Positions 22,301-31,462 of a stretch of 64,000 bases of DNA are shown piece after piece. The notes under the pieces were generated by a model that did not search any database, was not told the DNA's origin, and worked only from the letters and a program-made list of their open reading frames with translations. The position numbers and the translations under genes are program-made. This stretch comes from Linum tenue (taxonomy: Eukaryota > Streptophyta > Magnoliopsida > Malpighiales > Linaceae). The first letter of the stretch is position 1. Each line of letters starts with the position of its first letter. The stretch spans positions 310,001 to 374,000 of the forward strand of contig CAMGYJ010000011.1 of assembly GCA_946122785.1 (NCBI GenBank), written 5' to 3'.

Positions 22301-22534
22301 GATAATACCTCTGCTATTAGAATTGCAGAAAATCCGGTGGCACATGAACGCACAAAACACATTGAGATAGACTGCCATCTCATCCGAGAGAAGATTGCAG
22401 CTCGCCTCATCAAGTTGTTCTATATTTCCACTGACAGCCAACTTGCCGATGTTCTCACCAAATCGCTACCGATACATAGGTTTGTAGAACTCATAGGCAA
22501 GCTGGGCATGTGTGATATACATGCTCCAGCTTGA
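19388..22534 (+). CDS. Copia pol (PR-INT-RT-RNase H)
   Basis: About 1,048 codons open from just after the gag stop. Protease WVVDTGATDH (about 19391-19420). Integrase: zinc-binding H..H (LWHYRLGH) and C..C (CSVCPLAKQ), then catalytic HCDVWGP, IRTDNAQEF and QQNGRVERK. RT with KARLVAKGYTQ, LDVNNAFLHGDL and intact YVDDV near 21576-21592. RNase H with STTGFCVFLG, SSAEAEYRAM, DNTSAIRIA and RTKHIEIDCH. All main catalytic residues are present. Copia elements normally make one gag-pol polyprotein; here a single TAA at 19385-19387 separates in-frame gag and pol, so expression would need stop readthrough or help from another copy. Confidence 0.93.
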   Translation, partial: TWVVDTGATDHVACSLSMFNAYTDVHNSFVTLPNGSKAKVTHVGTVHLNDKLIINNVLLIPSFTFNLLSVSKLTKQHNCSMTFVHDACFIQELSAMRTIGIAEQISGLYYLRPGNSLPSPSIPHLLSASYDTSHTMFDLWHYRLGHASTPRIKGLQANSVPIVVDDHIHCSVCPLAKQKRLPFASSDSVSTSPFALIHCDVWGPYKEPTIDGHRYFFAIVDDYTRVSWVYLLKHKSEARDILIHFCSYVTTQFAMTVKVIRTDNAQEFNIPSFYHSKGILHQTSCVQTSQQNGRVERKLQHIVTVARALLFQASLPILFWGHAVLHATHLINRIPSPLTQNKSPLELLQGTPPDLAYLRVFGCLAYASTLSHNRPKLEPRATPCVFLGYPFGTKGFKLVDLNTNRQIESRDVVFHEHIFPYKNSLSSSDSELTFPNFELLITPSPSSVSPSVPSSETLQVDNPVNIPLQIPNSNVPAPAGRPQRQTKPPARLKDFVCHSTVATSTNVIHPISKVLSYDRLAANYKSFVMNVTKEVEPTCYEEAIKDPRWVAAMQAELDALAATNTWKVTSLPSTHKAIGFKWVYRIKYKADGSVERFKARLVAKGYTQTKGIDYSETFSPVAKMTTVRALLALASVKGWAIEQLDVNNAFLHGDLLEEVYMKIPQGLTPPADIKRPVCRLIKSLYGLKQASRQWNSKLTEFLLSNGFVQSKADHTLFTKHSDSKFLALLVYVDDVILTGDNLLEMKSIKSKLDDTFKIKDLGPLRYFLGLEIARNSKGLTLCQRKFALDIIADVGLLAGKVADSPSEPNVRYSATSGEPLSDPSPYRRLIGRLLYLCTTRPDIQYAVHHLTQFVANPTDLHMNAATRLVRFIRNNPGKGLFFQSDSAVSLSAFSYSDWAGCPDTRRSTTGFCVFLGNSLISWRSKKQTTISRSSAEAEYRAMADLSCELQWLSYLFHDLNVTFADPFALYCDNTSAIRIAENPVAHERTKHIEIDCHLIREKIAARLIKLFYISTDSQLADVLTKSLPIHRFVELIGKLGMCDIHAPA

Positions 22535-22709
22535 GGGGGGGGTGTTAGAGTATAGTACAAAATGTAATTTTGTTGTTTCAGGGTAGTTATTGTAATATGT
22601 AGTTTGTATAGGTACTAAGTAGTAATTTGGTGAACACTATAAAGGCTGGTCAGTGTAACTGAACACACTACCGTTTTATGCAATAATCACTTTTTCACTA
22701 AATCTAGCA

Positions 22710-23007
22710 ACCGGCGACAGTGATATGCAGGACGAAGTTCTGGCGACAGCCATTTACGACCAAGAAGGGTGTGTCAGTGCTAACTATCAGTATAGCGACG
22801 ATGACACAAGCAAGGTGCTGCTCTACTCCCACTCAAGTTGTCCATTCGATAATTACGTGAGTAATGAATGTACAGCCTGTTTGGATAAAAGTGGCCGACG
22901 TCGTAACAGGGACGTGCTTTAATAAGCCTGGAGCGCGACACACGATGTCGGAGGGGCTTTGTTGCATTCGGTACGAGACCTACAACTTCTGCTCGTCCAG
23001 AAATTGA
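22710..23007 (+). pseudogene. DUF26 gene 4, 3' part
   Basis: Continues the gene broken at 17928: MQDEVLATAIYDQEGC, then the C-X8-C-X2-C motif CPFDNYVSNECTAC. One extra A in the run at about 22886-22889 (GATAAAAGTGG) then shifts the frame. The next frame carries the rest, GARHTMSEG and CCIRYETYNFC, to a TGA at 23005-23007. So two separate lesions: the Copia insertion and the 1-base gain. It keeps Arg (GAR) and Glu (RYE), which with the Asn on the 5' side makes this dead gene the only one here with the whole Gnk2 mannose-contact set. Confidence 0.88.
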
Positions 23008-23422
23008 GTACATGTAACTGTGCTCATGGGAACTGCTGGCCGGCAGGGGTTATCAATGTTGTCTTGTTTTCTTTTCTTATGTCTCGTTCAGTATGAACGT
23101 GACTAATACACACTCAAAGTAATTGTATCATCTTATTCGGGATTTTTCTAGAAATAGCACTATTTAAAAAAAATTACTATATAGCACCCAATCCACACAA
23201 ATTCCAAAAATAGCACCTTTTTTTCAAAACCGCATCTTGAGGGAGCGGTTTGAATTTCTGGGCAAAAACCACAGCACGGTGGAGCGGTTATTAGGCTGAC
23301 CTAACAGAACCGCATCTTGGCCATGCGGTTCGTTGGCTGATCTAGCAGAACCGCTTGTTCAGGCTGCGGTTCTGTTTCTCCAACACAAACCGCCCGCCTG
23401 AACAAGCGGTTTTGCCCTTGCC

Positions 23423-23460
23423 GACACACAAACCGCACCCCCTCCTGCGGTTTGTGTGTC
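23423..23460. repeat. Perfect hairpin in the MULE 5' region
   Basis: 15-bp perfect inverted repeat (GACACACAAACCGCA and its complement) around the 8-base loop CCCCCTCC. Strongest of several AACCGC/GCGGTT palindromes between 23228 and 23460, about 110 bp before the TATA box of the transposase. Confidence 0.8.
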
Positions 23461-23760
23461 GTCCCCATTTTCCCGATACCAGCATGTTGGCCATGCAGGT
23501 TGACAGACGTGGGGCTACATGGCAGATGAAAATCGCCCCCACCCCTGCAGTTTTCAGTGATGATTTTGCCTATAAAAGGCAGCCCCGTGAAACCTCTTCT
23601 TCACACCTCTCCTTCTTCTTCTTCTTCTTCAATTTTCTGTTTAGAACCCTACTTATTTAATGTTTTTGCGATTAACGTTAACTCGTAAGTTTATTTTGTA
23701 TTACTTTTTATTGTGATTTGTGAATTTTATGATATTAACTGAATTACGGTTTTATAGCAC

Positions 23761-25574
23761 ATGGCAGTCCAAAATTTCACGTTTGGGTTATGGTGGAATG
23801 GTTATACGGAAGAGACCGGAAAGGGGGTCACCTACGTCAGTGGCAATTTTCAAAAAATAAAGGTCGCTACCAGACCGATGCTTGAAGACCTCCATCAAAT
23901 GTGTACTGACGTTACTTGCATGGATGATACGAGAAGAGTTGATCGTATGGTGTACCGATATCCAAACAAAGAAGGCGGGTCGTTATGGCATGAGGAATAT
24001 CTCATAACCACTCAGGATGAAGTAGATGTCATGCTCGAATTCTTGAAGTCCAATAATCTTTCCAAAGCTGAGATGTTCGTTTACACCGAGGTGGTCGAAG
24101 GCGTTGGAGGTCATTCTGGTGACAGTCAAACATATGGTATCCATGGTGGAGGTGAATTATATGGTGATCATCCCTATCAAAGTTACCATGATCCTCATTC
24201 CTACTTTCAGTACCAAGACCAAGGTGAAGGTCATCATCAATCTTTCCCATCATATGAAGAAGAAGTCCAACGGGACCATGCCAACCAACCCGAGTACAAC
24301 TTCCATTCAGGCAGCGGTAGTTTTCAAACTACCATTACGGAGCTGATGAAGGTGCCTTTGATGTTCTGGATCAGATGGAAGATGTCCTACCAGCACTAGT
24401 TAGTAACCCCTCCGATGAAGAAGAAGGGAGCAATGTCAGTGCAGACAGCTCCAACCATCTTGTAGGTGCCGATGATTCAGGCCAAGAGTCAGACTCAGAT
24501 GATGATGAGGTACTGTCTCGTGACCGTGTAACTATCCCGTACTACAATCACATTCCAAAAGATAATTGGTGTGTCGACACCGACATGGAGCCGCCAGAGG
24601 TCCAGTATGGGGTCCACTCACTGGGTTTCTGAAGAGCCAACAATTTGGTTCGAAGAAGGAAGTGCGGCACACCATTGATACTGAAGCAATGACTCGGCAT
24701 TTTGTATGGCACACAACTCATTCCAACACGAATAGGCTCATAATAGTCAGATGCCGTAATCAACAAGAGGGATGCAATGCTAGGATTCAAGCCATCAATA
24801 GCAAGAGACACAACCATTGGTTCATATCCCGTACGGTGAACACACACACATGTGTGTCATCCATAACATCCCAAGGCCATCGACAGTTGAAATCCAAGGT
24901 GATTGTCGCGGCTATCAATCATATAATCGAGCAAGATCTTGACTATGGTTATATTATTAACTATAAAAAGGCGTGGCATGGAAAGGAGAAAGCTCTGGCT
25001 GCCGTCTTTGGTGAATGGGAAGAATCATATGCATTCCCTCCTAGGTTGATTTTGGCATTGGAGGTGTCTAACCCTGGCACTGTTTTCTCCCCTCGATACC
25101 AAGATGAATAGATACAGCCGCAAGAGCCTGGTAACAAACGCCATTTCAAACGTCTTTTGGGAATTCAAGCCATCTATTGATGGTTTTTGCTTCTGTGTCC
25201 CTGTGATCCAAGTGGATGGTACATTCCTTACCGGCAAGTACAAGGGCACTCTCCTGATTGCCAGTGGGGCGGATGCAAATAGACAAATCTTTCCTTTAGC
25301 CTTTTCCATTGTTGAGGGAGAGAATTCCTATAGCTACGGATGGTTTTTCCGGCAATTTCAGCTCCACGTCACCAGGAGAACGAACTTGACAATCATTTCT
25401 AATCGACACGCTGGCATCAGACCTGCCATCTTAGGTTTGGATCCAGCCTGGAAGTGGTCCCAAAGGTGGTGCATACGACACTTCAAGAGTAATTGGAACC
25501 ATCATTTCAAGCGGAGGAAGCTTGCTGATAATTTATGGTGGATTGGTAAGCTCTCTAATTCACTGGTTGTTTAA
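23761..25574 (+). pseudogene. MULE transposase, frameshifted
   Basis: Pieces in three frames: N-terminal PB1-like part (MAVQNFTFGLWWNGY; acidic GHSGDSQTYG...DEEEGSN...SDSDDDE linker), MuDR-type DNA-binding block (SKKEVRHTIDTEAMTRHF, RCRNQQEGCNARI), and the PF10551-like transposase core (VIQVDGTFLTGKYKG, ANRQIFPLAFSIVEGENSYSYGWFF). Breaks at about 24390, 24595 and 25105. The conserved 'ISDRHxGI' reads ISNRHAGI, replacing the second catalytic Asp by Asn (about 25400). The C-terminal part and SWIM zinc finger are missing. Catalytically dead by at least two criteria. The downstream GTAAGC at about 25545 is a plausible splice donor. Confidence 0.85.
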
Positions 25575-25809
25575 TTTTGTCAAATAGCAATAGCTTATAG
25601 GAAATTCAATGCAACACTTGTTAGACTCTTTATAAAGAGATGAATGCCTAAGAAAATTGGATTTTAAGCCATTATCATGTCCTTCCATTTCCAGGGAAAA
25701 TCGAGTTTTAAGCGATCCTCGGATCCCCCTTTTTTTTGTCAAAAAGGCTGTGTTTCTAAAGAGATGTATACCTCTCCTAAGAGTCTAACGAGAGTACCTT
25801 TCGGTTGTT

Positions 25810-26708
25810 TTAATTATTGAAAATTGGGCAATTAACACTAACTTTACAAAGATAAGGTTGGTAGGGCAGATTAGAGCTGACTCGAAGGAAGAAAGAGTCA
25901 CTCTCGATCTGTATCCAAAAGGAAAGAGGCGGGGTGGGCTGAGGAGAAAAGAAAGTGTTTAGTAGGCCCAATAGCATAAAGGTCCTTGAGTTCTGGGCAG
26001 GGAGAGAAAGAGAGAGGGCAGGTTGTGAAGTAGGTTCGAGATCTAGAATACGAGGGGGGTAAGGTGCAGCCCAAATAGGCCCAGCTTTACGGATCCAAAT
26101 TGAAAGCTTATGAAAGTTGGTTGTCGCTGGTCTGGGAAAGGGGTCTTCTCGATTTTGAGTTAAGGAGACCTTTACACTCCTCAACGTAACAGGAGCGGCA
26201 CTGTATGGGGAGTCGAATTCCAGCATGTAGAGTCGCCGGCGGTTGTGGGGCAGACCAGAATTTTGACCGTAAATTGATTTGAACCTTCTTGTAGTGGAAC
26301 CCTGTCTGGTATTTCAGATGTTTTCTTGATTCCGATCCTTACGAAATCCAGACACCACGAGCTCCAATCAATTTCAATGAAAGTACCGCAGAAGGTCCCA
26401 ATATTAGTCATCAAATCGATGTTGATAGTGAAATTCTTGAAGTTCAACCGCCCAAGCTTTTTGATCCTCATTGCCTCTGAAATACTTGGGCAGACCAATA
26501 ACCAGTAGCCATCTCGAGTATCTTCCAAGTCATAGAGATCAGATATGGCCCATTGTTTAATCGCCCATGCTCTGAATTCAGGGACGAAAGGTTTCGTGAA
26601 AGTTTCTGAAGAATTAGATGAAAAGCCGATTACCAGGCTTCTTCCAAGGAGATCTTGACGTTCTTTGTTGGGCGGCCCTGTTGAAATTGTGATGAGCAAA
26701 GTAACCAT
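25810..26708 (-). pseudogene. LINE ORF1 fragment
   Basis: Minus-strand frames share with the LINE ORF1 at 36103-36639 the pattern W(A)IxDLxDLEDxRxGxWLLxCPSxxEAMRI, then FKNF and IDWSSW; this is the DUF4283-like N-terminal domain found in plant L1 ORF1 proteins. A frameshift separates 26181-26708 from 25810-26226. Only the 5' coding part of a LINE is present, the reverse of usual 5' truncation, so a later deletion removed the rest. It lies between the MULE and the 3' flank of DUF26 gene 5. Confidence 0.65.
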
Positions 26709-26937
26709 TTGTTAGAAGAGTAATGTAGGTTCATTTTATAGTTAGGTACTATTGAACAGATTCAAAACTTTAAAATCTCCAAATTCAATATCAGTGATAT
26801 TACGACTAGCCCAACTTTCTCTTCGCGGCAAACTAACATTTTATTCAAAGTGATACTACTCCAGAACCATAGCTAGGTACAATCTTCTGTCACACGTAAA
26901 ATAGAGTACACCAAACAGACCGACCCAGCAGGTTTGG

Positions 26938-27375
26938 TTAGTTGGTGCAGAATGGGTGGGTCTCATACCTCAAGAAACAATCCATGAGAGCCCATTGCCC
27001 GCCATCCAGACCATCGCAAGCCGGCCACAACGACTTCTCGGCACGTAAAATACAACGCAGGCAGTCATTTCGGGAGAGTGAGAAACTACAAACAGCCAAA
27101 GCACACCAAACAGTACCGGTGTTCTCGTCGGCAGGAGAGCACTCGCAGTGCTGCTTAAGGCCTCTCCGGACCGCAGCCGCGCCGTGCCTGGCCTTCTGCA
27201 GGATCCACTCTTTTGCAGCAAGCTCATTGGCCGAGTAGTCGACTTTCTCGTCGCCGCTGCACCAGGCGTAATCGTAGTCTCCATCATAGTCGCTTTTGAC
27301 GACGACAGTTACCATTCTTGCCAACAATATCATCATCACCGTCGGAGAGAGTACTTTTGGAATGAAAGAAGGCAT
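26938..27375 (-). CDS. Secreted DUF26 (Gnk2-like) protein 5
   Basis: Intact, intronless, 145 codons on the minus strand. Signal peptide in residues 1-27 (MPSFIPKVLSPTVMMILLAR, then hydrophobic VTVVV). One DUF26 domain: CSFSLSRNDCLRC (C-X8-C-X2-C) at about 97-109, and end block DCFLRYETHPFC. Ten Cys, with an extra CEC pair near the middle (HCEC, residues 76-79), so a subtype different from the plus-strand genes. Gnk2 mannose-contact positions read Ser, Gln, Glu. Its closest relative is 55054-55503. TATA-like TATATAAAG lies on the minus strand at about 27423-27431, 50 bp before the ATG. A MITE inserted about 150 bp upstream. Role inferred as apoplastic defence protein. Confidence 0.9.
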   Translation of the reverse strand: MPSFIPKVLSPTVMMILLARMVTVVVKSDYDGDYDYAWCSGDEKVDYSANELAAKEWILQKARHGAAAVRRGLKQHCECSPADENTGTVWCALAVCSFSLSRNDCLRCILRAEKSLWPACDGLDGGQWALMDCFLRYETHPFCTN

Positions 27376-27521
27376 GTTCGATGTTACTTAATTTTTTTTA
27401 TCAGCTGCCGGTTAATATAATGCTTTATATACTATTGCCGAAAGGAGGGCACATATAGATAGATATGCTCGAAGCAGAGTGGCCGGATCGAGAATATTCT
27501 TTGCGCCAGACCAATGCCTTA
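27376..27521 (-). promoter_or_regulatory. Promoter region of DUF26 gene 5
   Basis: Conserved with the upstream regions of gene 7 (55504-55668) and of the stub at 48739 (48740-48850): blocks CCGAAAGGAGGGCA, CTCGAAGCAG and GCCGGATCGAGAATATT. TATA-like element near 27425. Confidence 0.6.
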
Positions 27522-27754
27522 AGGTCCTGTTCACTTTCATTTTCGTTTCCTGTTTTATGTTTTCATGTCATAAATTTGGCAACAGAAACGAGAAAACTTG
27601 TTTACTTTTCATTGGGTTTTCTATTCGTTTCCAACTATGAAAACAGAAAGTGGCAACTTCCTGCTGTTTTTGGAAACGAAAAAATGTTGTTTTCACCTGT
27701 TTTCAACATCTGTTTTCTCAAAAACAGGAAACAGAAATGAAAGTAAACAGGCCC
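27522..27754. mobile_element. Harbinger-type MITE, copy 2
   Basis: 233 bp with inverted ends (left AGGTCCTGTTCACTTTCATT, right AATGAAAGTAAACAGGCCC), flanked by TTA on both sides. Two paralogous DUF26 flanks show the empty site with a single TTA: ATGCCTTAGTAT at about 37529-37540 and 55659-55670. A TTA target duplication is typical of PIF/Harbinger MITEs. Nearly the same sequence as 13942-14172. Confidence 0.9.
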
Positions 27755-27876
27755 TTAGTATTCCACGAGGAGGAGTAAGATCAGTTTTCCTCCTCTTGAT
27801 TACTCTTGGTTTTGAATTCCAACGGTTTGTGAATGATACTGTTGTGGCTGCAATTCCATCGGAGCGATTGTAATGG

Positions 27877-28564
27877 CAGGGGCGGAGCTACTTAGAGTGT
27901 AGCTAGGTGGGCCCCGGTCCCCGGGAACACTCTCGATTTCTAGGACCTTAAGGAAATTTAGATAAAATTTGAATAAGTTGTTCTCGACCTGTATATTGTG
28001 TCATGTAACAGTGATGTAGACTACCGGTATCTAAGCTAAATTTATAGTCTGAGACAAACAGATTTGATCCATACATCTACATTATTAGTGTCAGAAATTA
28101 AAACGAAAAAGCCACCTCAAAAGCCACTCATTTTCATTCTAAGAAAAAATCAACCTCTATTTAGTTCACTTGGGATTTTTAGCTTTTTGTAGAAATTATA
28201 TGATCTATTTTTTTTTATCTTTGTCGGGATCAACAGGGATATGATTATCAAAGGAATTCTATTTTGTTGATAGGTTGATTTGTCTTTTTCTAACTCTTCC
28301 AGTTTTCAACGACTACATTTGATCGTGCATTTTCGAGTATAAAGATAGTGAAGAATAGACTGCGAAATAAAATAAATTATGAGTTTCTTGTTAATGATTT
28401 AGTCATTTATATTGAAAGAAAGATGGCTAAAAATTTAAGTTTAGATGCTATTTGAGAGATTTCAATGATCTCAAAGAACGTTTATAATTTTAAAATAATT
28501 ATAAATAATTATTTTATTTTTATTTGCATCTAATTATTTTTTGCTCACCCGGTCTCAAAATTAT
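27877..28564 (+). pseudogene. hAT element relic
   Basis: Begins with the hAT-type terminal CAGGGGCGGAGCTA (27877-27890), preceded by TGTAATGG as possible 8-bp target. At about 28310-28450 a plus frame reads TTFDRAFSSIKIVKNRLRNK and then FLLNDLVIYIERKMA, the hAT C-terminal dimerisation domain pattern, ending at a TGA. Most of the transposase is deleted. The right terminus was not found. Confidence 0.7.
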
Positions 28565-28815
28565 AGGTGTCAAAACATAGCCCGACCCGATTAACCCGCC
28601 CGATCAACCCGACCCGCAATCCGACCGCAACCCGAATTGACTAAAAGTCAACAACCCGTAACCCGCCGGACCCGCAACCCGATTGACCCGCAACCCAACT
28701 AACCCGCAACCCGATTAACCCGAACCCGATTGACCCACAACCCGACTGACCCGCAACCCGATTAACCCGAACCCGATTGACCCGAACCCGACTAACCCGT
28801 AACCCGACCGACTCA
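28565..28815. repeat. ACCCG-rich minisatellite
   Basis: About 14-16-bp units such as ACCCGCAACCCGATTA and ACCCGAACCCGATTG repeated some 14 times. It starts with TAGGTGTCAAAACATAGCCC, a start typical of small plant hAT-like elements whose interior is ACCCG-rich. The minus-strand frame across it is a repeat artefact. Confidence 0.75.
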
Positions 28816-31058
28816 ACCTGAATTTCATCTAATCCACTTGAATAATTATAAAAATATACAATACATAGTTTTTCCAAATAAAGTTTTTCATTCTAAACTT
28901 AAGTAAAATTATTTTTTCATTTCGTATAGAAAATTTAAAAAATATGAAACTCACTTGATATTACGTATTTTAAGAAAATTACAAAAATTGGAACATGAAG
29001 GTCACTTGAGATCATGACAATATTAATATAATATATAAATTAAATTTTTGGTTAATTTAACTATTCAATAAAATTATCAATTAAATATAAATAAAGTAAA
29101 GTAATGTATTTGGTAATTTGTCTCCATCTCGCTCAAAGAAGAACGAATTTACTTTTTTGCTAGTATCGAGTTTAATTGCTGATTTTAGCCAAGACTTATT
29201 TCTACTTTCAAGGGTTAGAAAGTGTGGGCGGTAAAGTTTTTGCCCATTTCACTAGGCGGGATGTTTTTGGTGGGAAAAGTTATTTTCACAATGTAGGAAT
29301 AAAAAAATTTCCCCTTTCAAAATTTTTGTTTCACCTTTTGCTGTTGGGAATTCCTTGGAGCCAACGATTTTGGAATCAAAATTTTTAGAGCAAATGAAAC
29401 TTGGAGCCAAAATATGTTCTCCTCCAAATGTTGGGATATTTTTGTAACAGAATATTATCTCATTATTCACGATAATTAACGGTGACTAATTACGGTAAAT
29501 TAATACTAAAAATCGGATGAACCAATTCCCGTGACTAGAATCTTATATCTAATTACCGGAACTTTTACTGTGATTATTAGCACACTTTTCAATACAGAAA
29601 AAATTCCCGTGAATAAGATCCCGTGACTAGTAACCAGTTTTCCTGTAGTGGAAGAGGGTAATTTGGTTCTTTCAATTTGATGGAAGAGAAAGAGGAGGGA
29701 AAATTGAGTTTTCTAATGCATGGAAGTAGAAAGGAGGGAAATTTTAGTATTTTGTGCAAAAGAAAGAAGGGAACAAATTTGGTGTTTTCAATTTTTTGGT
29801 TTTTCATAATTTTAGCTTTTGAAATATGAATCTTTAACTTTTATATGGAGGGCATGACTAGTTAAAATTATTCTTATATGCTTTGAAGGCTAATATATAT
29901 ATATGTATGTAATTGTTTATGGGCTAATAAATAAATTAACCATTAGTTACAACAATTTATACTAAACTTGATAAGTAATCTTTGACGGTTCGTTGTTTAT
30001 GATATAAAGTATATGGTTAGGGTATAGGGTATAAGGTACATATGGTTTAGGGTGTATATGGTTAGGGTATAAGATATTGATGGTTTTGACGGTTCTAAGT
30101 TTTTTATTAACATATGTTCACTTGAAGTCATTTGAAGTCTTTAACGGCATGAGATCTCTTTTTAATTTATGTTTATGGTACGTGGTTAGGGTACAAGGTA
30201 TGTGGTGTAAAGTATAAGATATATGGTTAGGGTATAGCAATTAGCAAATATCACTTTTTATCTATGTTGAAAATCAAAGTATGAATTTCACTTTTAAATT
30301 AACTATACTAGCAAAATCACAACTCAAAGAAATATGGTTAGGGTATAAGGTATAGGGTATAGGTTATGTGGTTAGTGTATAATGTATTGATGGTTTAGGG
30401 GTATACAATCAACAACATATACTAACTTAATATTGTTGATTGAGGGTAAGGCTAGTGTATAGGATATATGCTATTGAGTAAGTTATGATTGAAGTAACAA
30501 TAATTTTACTAAATTTGATAGCTAATCTTTAATGGTTCAATTTTTAGGATAATTCGAACAATTTTACAAATAACTCGTTTGACAACAGTTTACTGAAGTT
30601 ATTTGGGCAATGAGTTATTTCGAAATAACTCCTTTTATCACTATGCTTTTGCCAAATACCACACACTAAATACCAGATTTGCATGGTTATACTAAACGAG
30701 ATACTTTAATCCAATTACTACTTAATTAATACTAAAATATCAAAAAAACAATTAATGTTATCTTTTGGTTGCAAATATTGATATCACCATTACTATTAGC
30801 TATAATACTTTACCAATTATGATTAATTACATAACAAGTTTGCAAGTCATACAAATTGATTTAACATTTTGACTAGTTTTTTTCAAAAAAATAAAGTATA
30901 TATATACGAGGTAGAAATAAATTGGTTAAAAAGTTGAGAAAATATTTTAAATTAGTATAATAAAATGTGTAAGTTGGTAATGAGTAATGAGTATTTCTTT
31001 TCTTTTATCATTCGATTATTACAATAAAATTGTGAGGGAAAATTTCTCAAGAATAAAT
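28816..31058. other. AT-rich intergenic DNA
   Basis: No gene found on either strand. A CACTA-like terminus lies at 29634-29650. About 29985-30420 is rich in degenerate GGTTAGGGTATA units; these are not true telomeric repeats. The rest is simple AT-rich sequence. Confidence 0.55.
29634..29650 (-). mobile_element. Possible CACTA terminus
   Basis: Ends TTTTCCTGTAGTG; its complement CACTACAGGAAAA matches the CACTA-type terminal repeat. Just inside are short repeats CCCGTGACTAG and CCCGTGAATAAG, as expected for subterminal repeats. The other end was not found. Confidence 0.45.
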
Positions 31059-31462
31059 CAACTATATAGATTTTTTTTTATAATGGTGATTGAGCTGCAT
31101 TGAAAGTAAAAAAGAGAAGAATGTACAGAGTGAGGTGATTGGAGGCTCACAAGAGGACGAGCCTGACTACCAGGAAATCCAAAACAAGAAAAAAAAAGAC
31201 TAAAAAAAAACGGAAAGGAAACCCATACAAAAAGAAAGAAAAAAGGAAAAAAACGACAGAAAAACCACCTGCATAAAGGCAAAGAACAAAGCCACTCTGT
31301 TAGCCAAATGGGCCAAACCATTCCCGGTAGCACACAGACAACAGCCAAAAGCCGACTCCCAAACATAAGCCCAGCGAACCAGCAACGACACAACCTGCCA
31401 AAAACAGATACTCGAAGCAGCCACCAAAACCAGAAGCAGCAGCATCCAATGCAAATGACAAA

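Larger units (their letters stand above)
17929..22709 (+). mobile_element. Copia element, identical 167-bp LTRs
   Basis: LTRs at 17929-18095 and 22543-22709 are both 167 bp and read as identical to me, each starting TGTTAG and ending TAGCA. The primer-binding site TGGTATCAGAGC directly follows (18096-18107). The polypurine tract GAGGGGGGGG ends at 22542. Flanks ATCGG (17924-17928) and ACCGG (22710-22714) match at 4 of 5 positions, an imperfect target duplication. Identical LTRs mean a very recent insertion. It disrupts DUF26 gene 4 in the sense orientation. The LTR is unusually short for Copia. Confidence 0.95.
23139..25780 (+). mobile_element. Mutator-like element (MuDR type)
   Basis: Left end GGGATTTTTCTAGAAATAG, followed by the AACCGC...GCGGTT inverted motifs typical of a plant MULE class (23228-23460), a TATAAAAGG box at 23571-23579, and a transposase pseudogene. 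The right terminal repeat was not found: similarity ends in a presumed intron near 25560-25780, where a LINE fragment begins. A truncated autonomous element. Confidence 0.75.

Noticed and set aside
28641..28877. Minus-strand frame with repeats like VRVNRVAGQSGCG
   Set aside because: It is the translation of the ACCCG minisatellite, with no start context or domain.
29985..30420. GGTTAGGG/GGTTTAGGG-containing stretch as an interstitial telomere
   Set aside because: Units are irregular and AT-rich (GGTTAGGGTATA); there is no run of the plant telomere repeat TTTAGGG.
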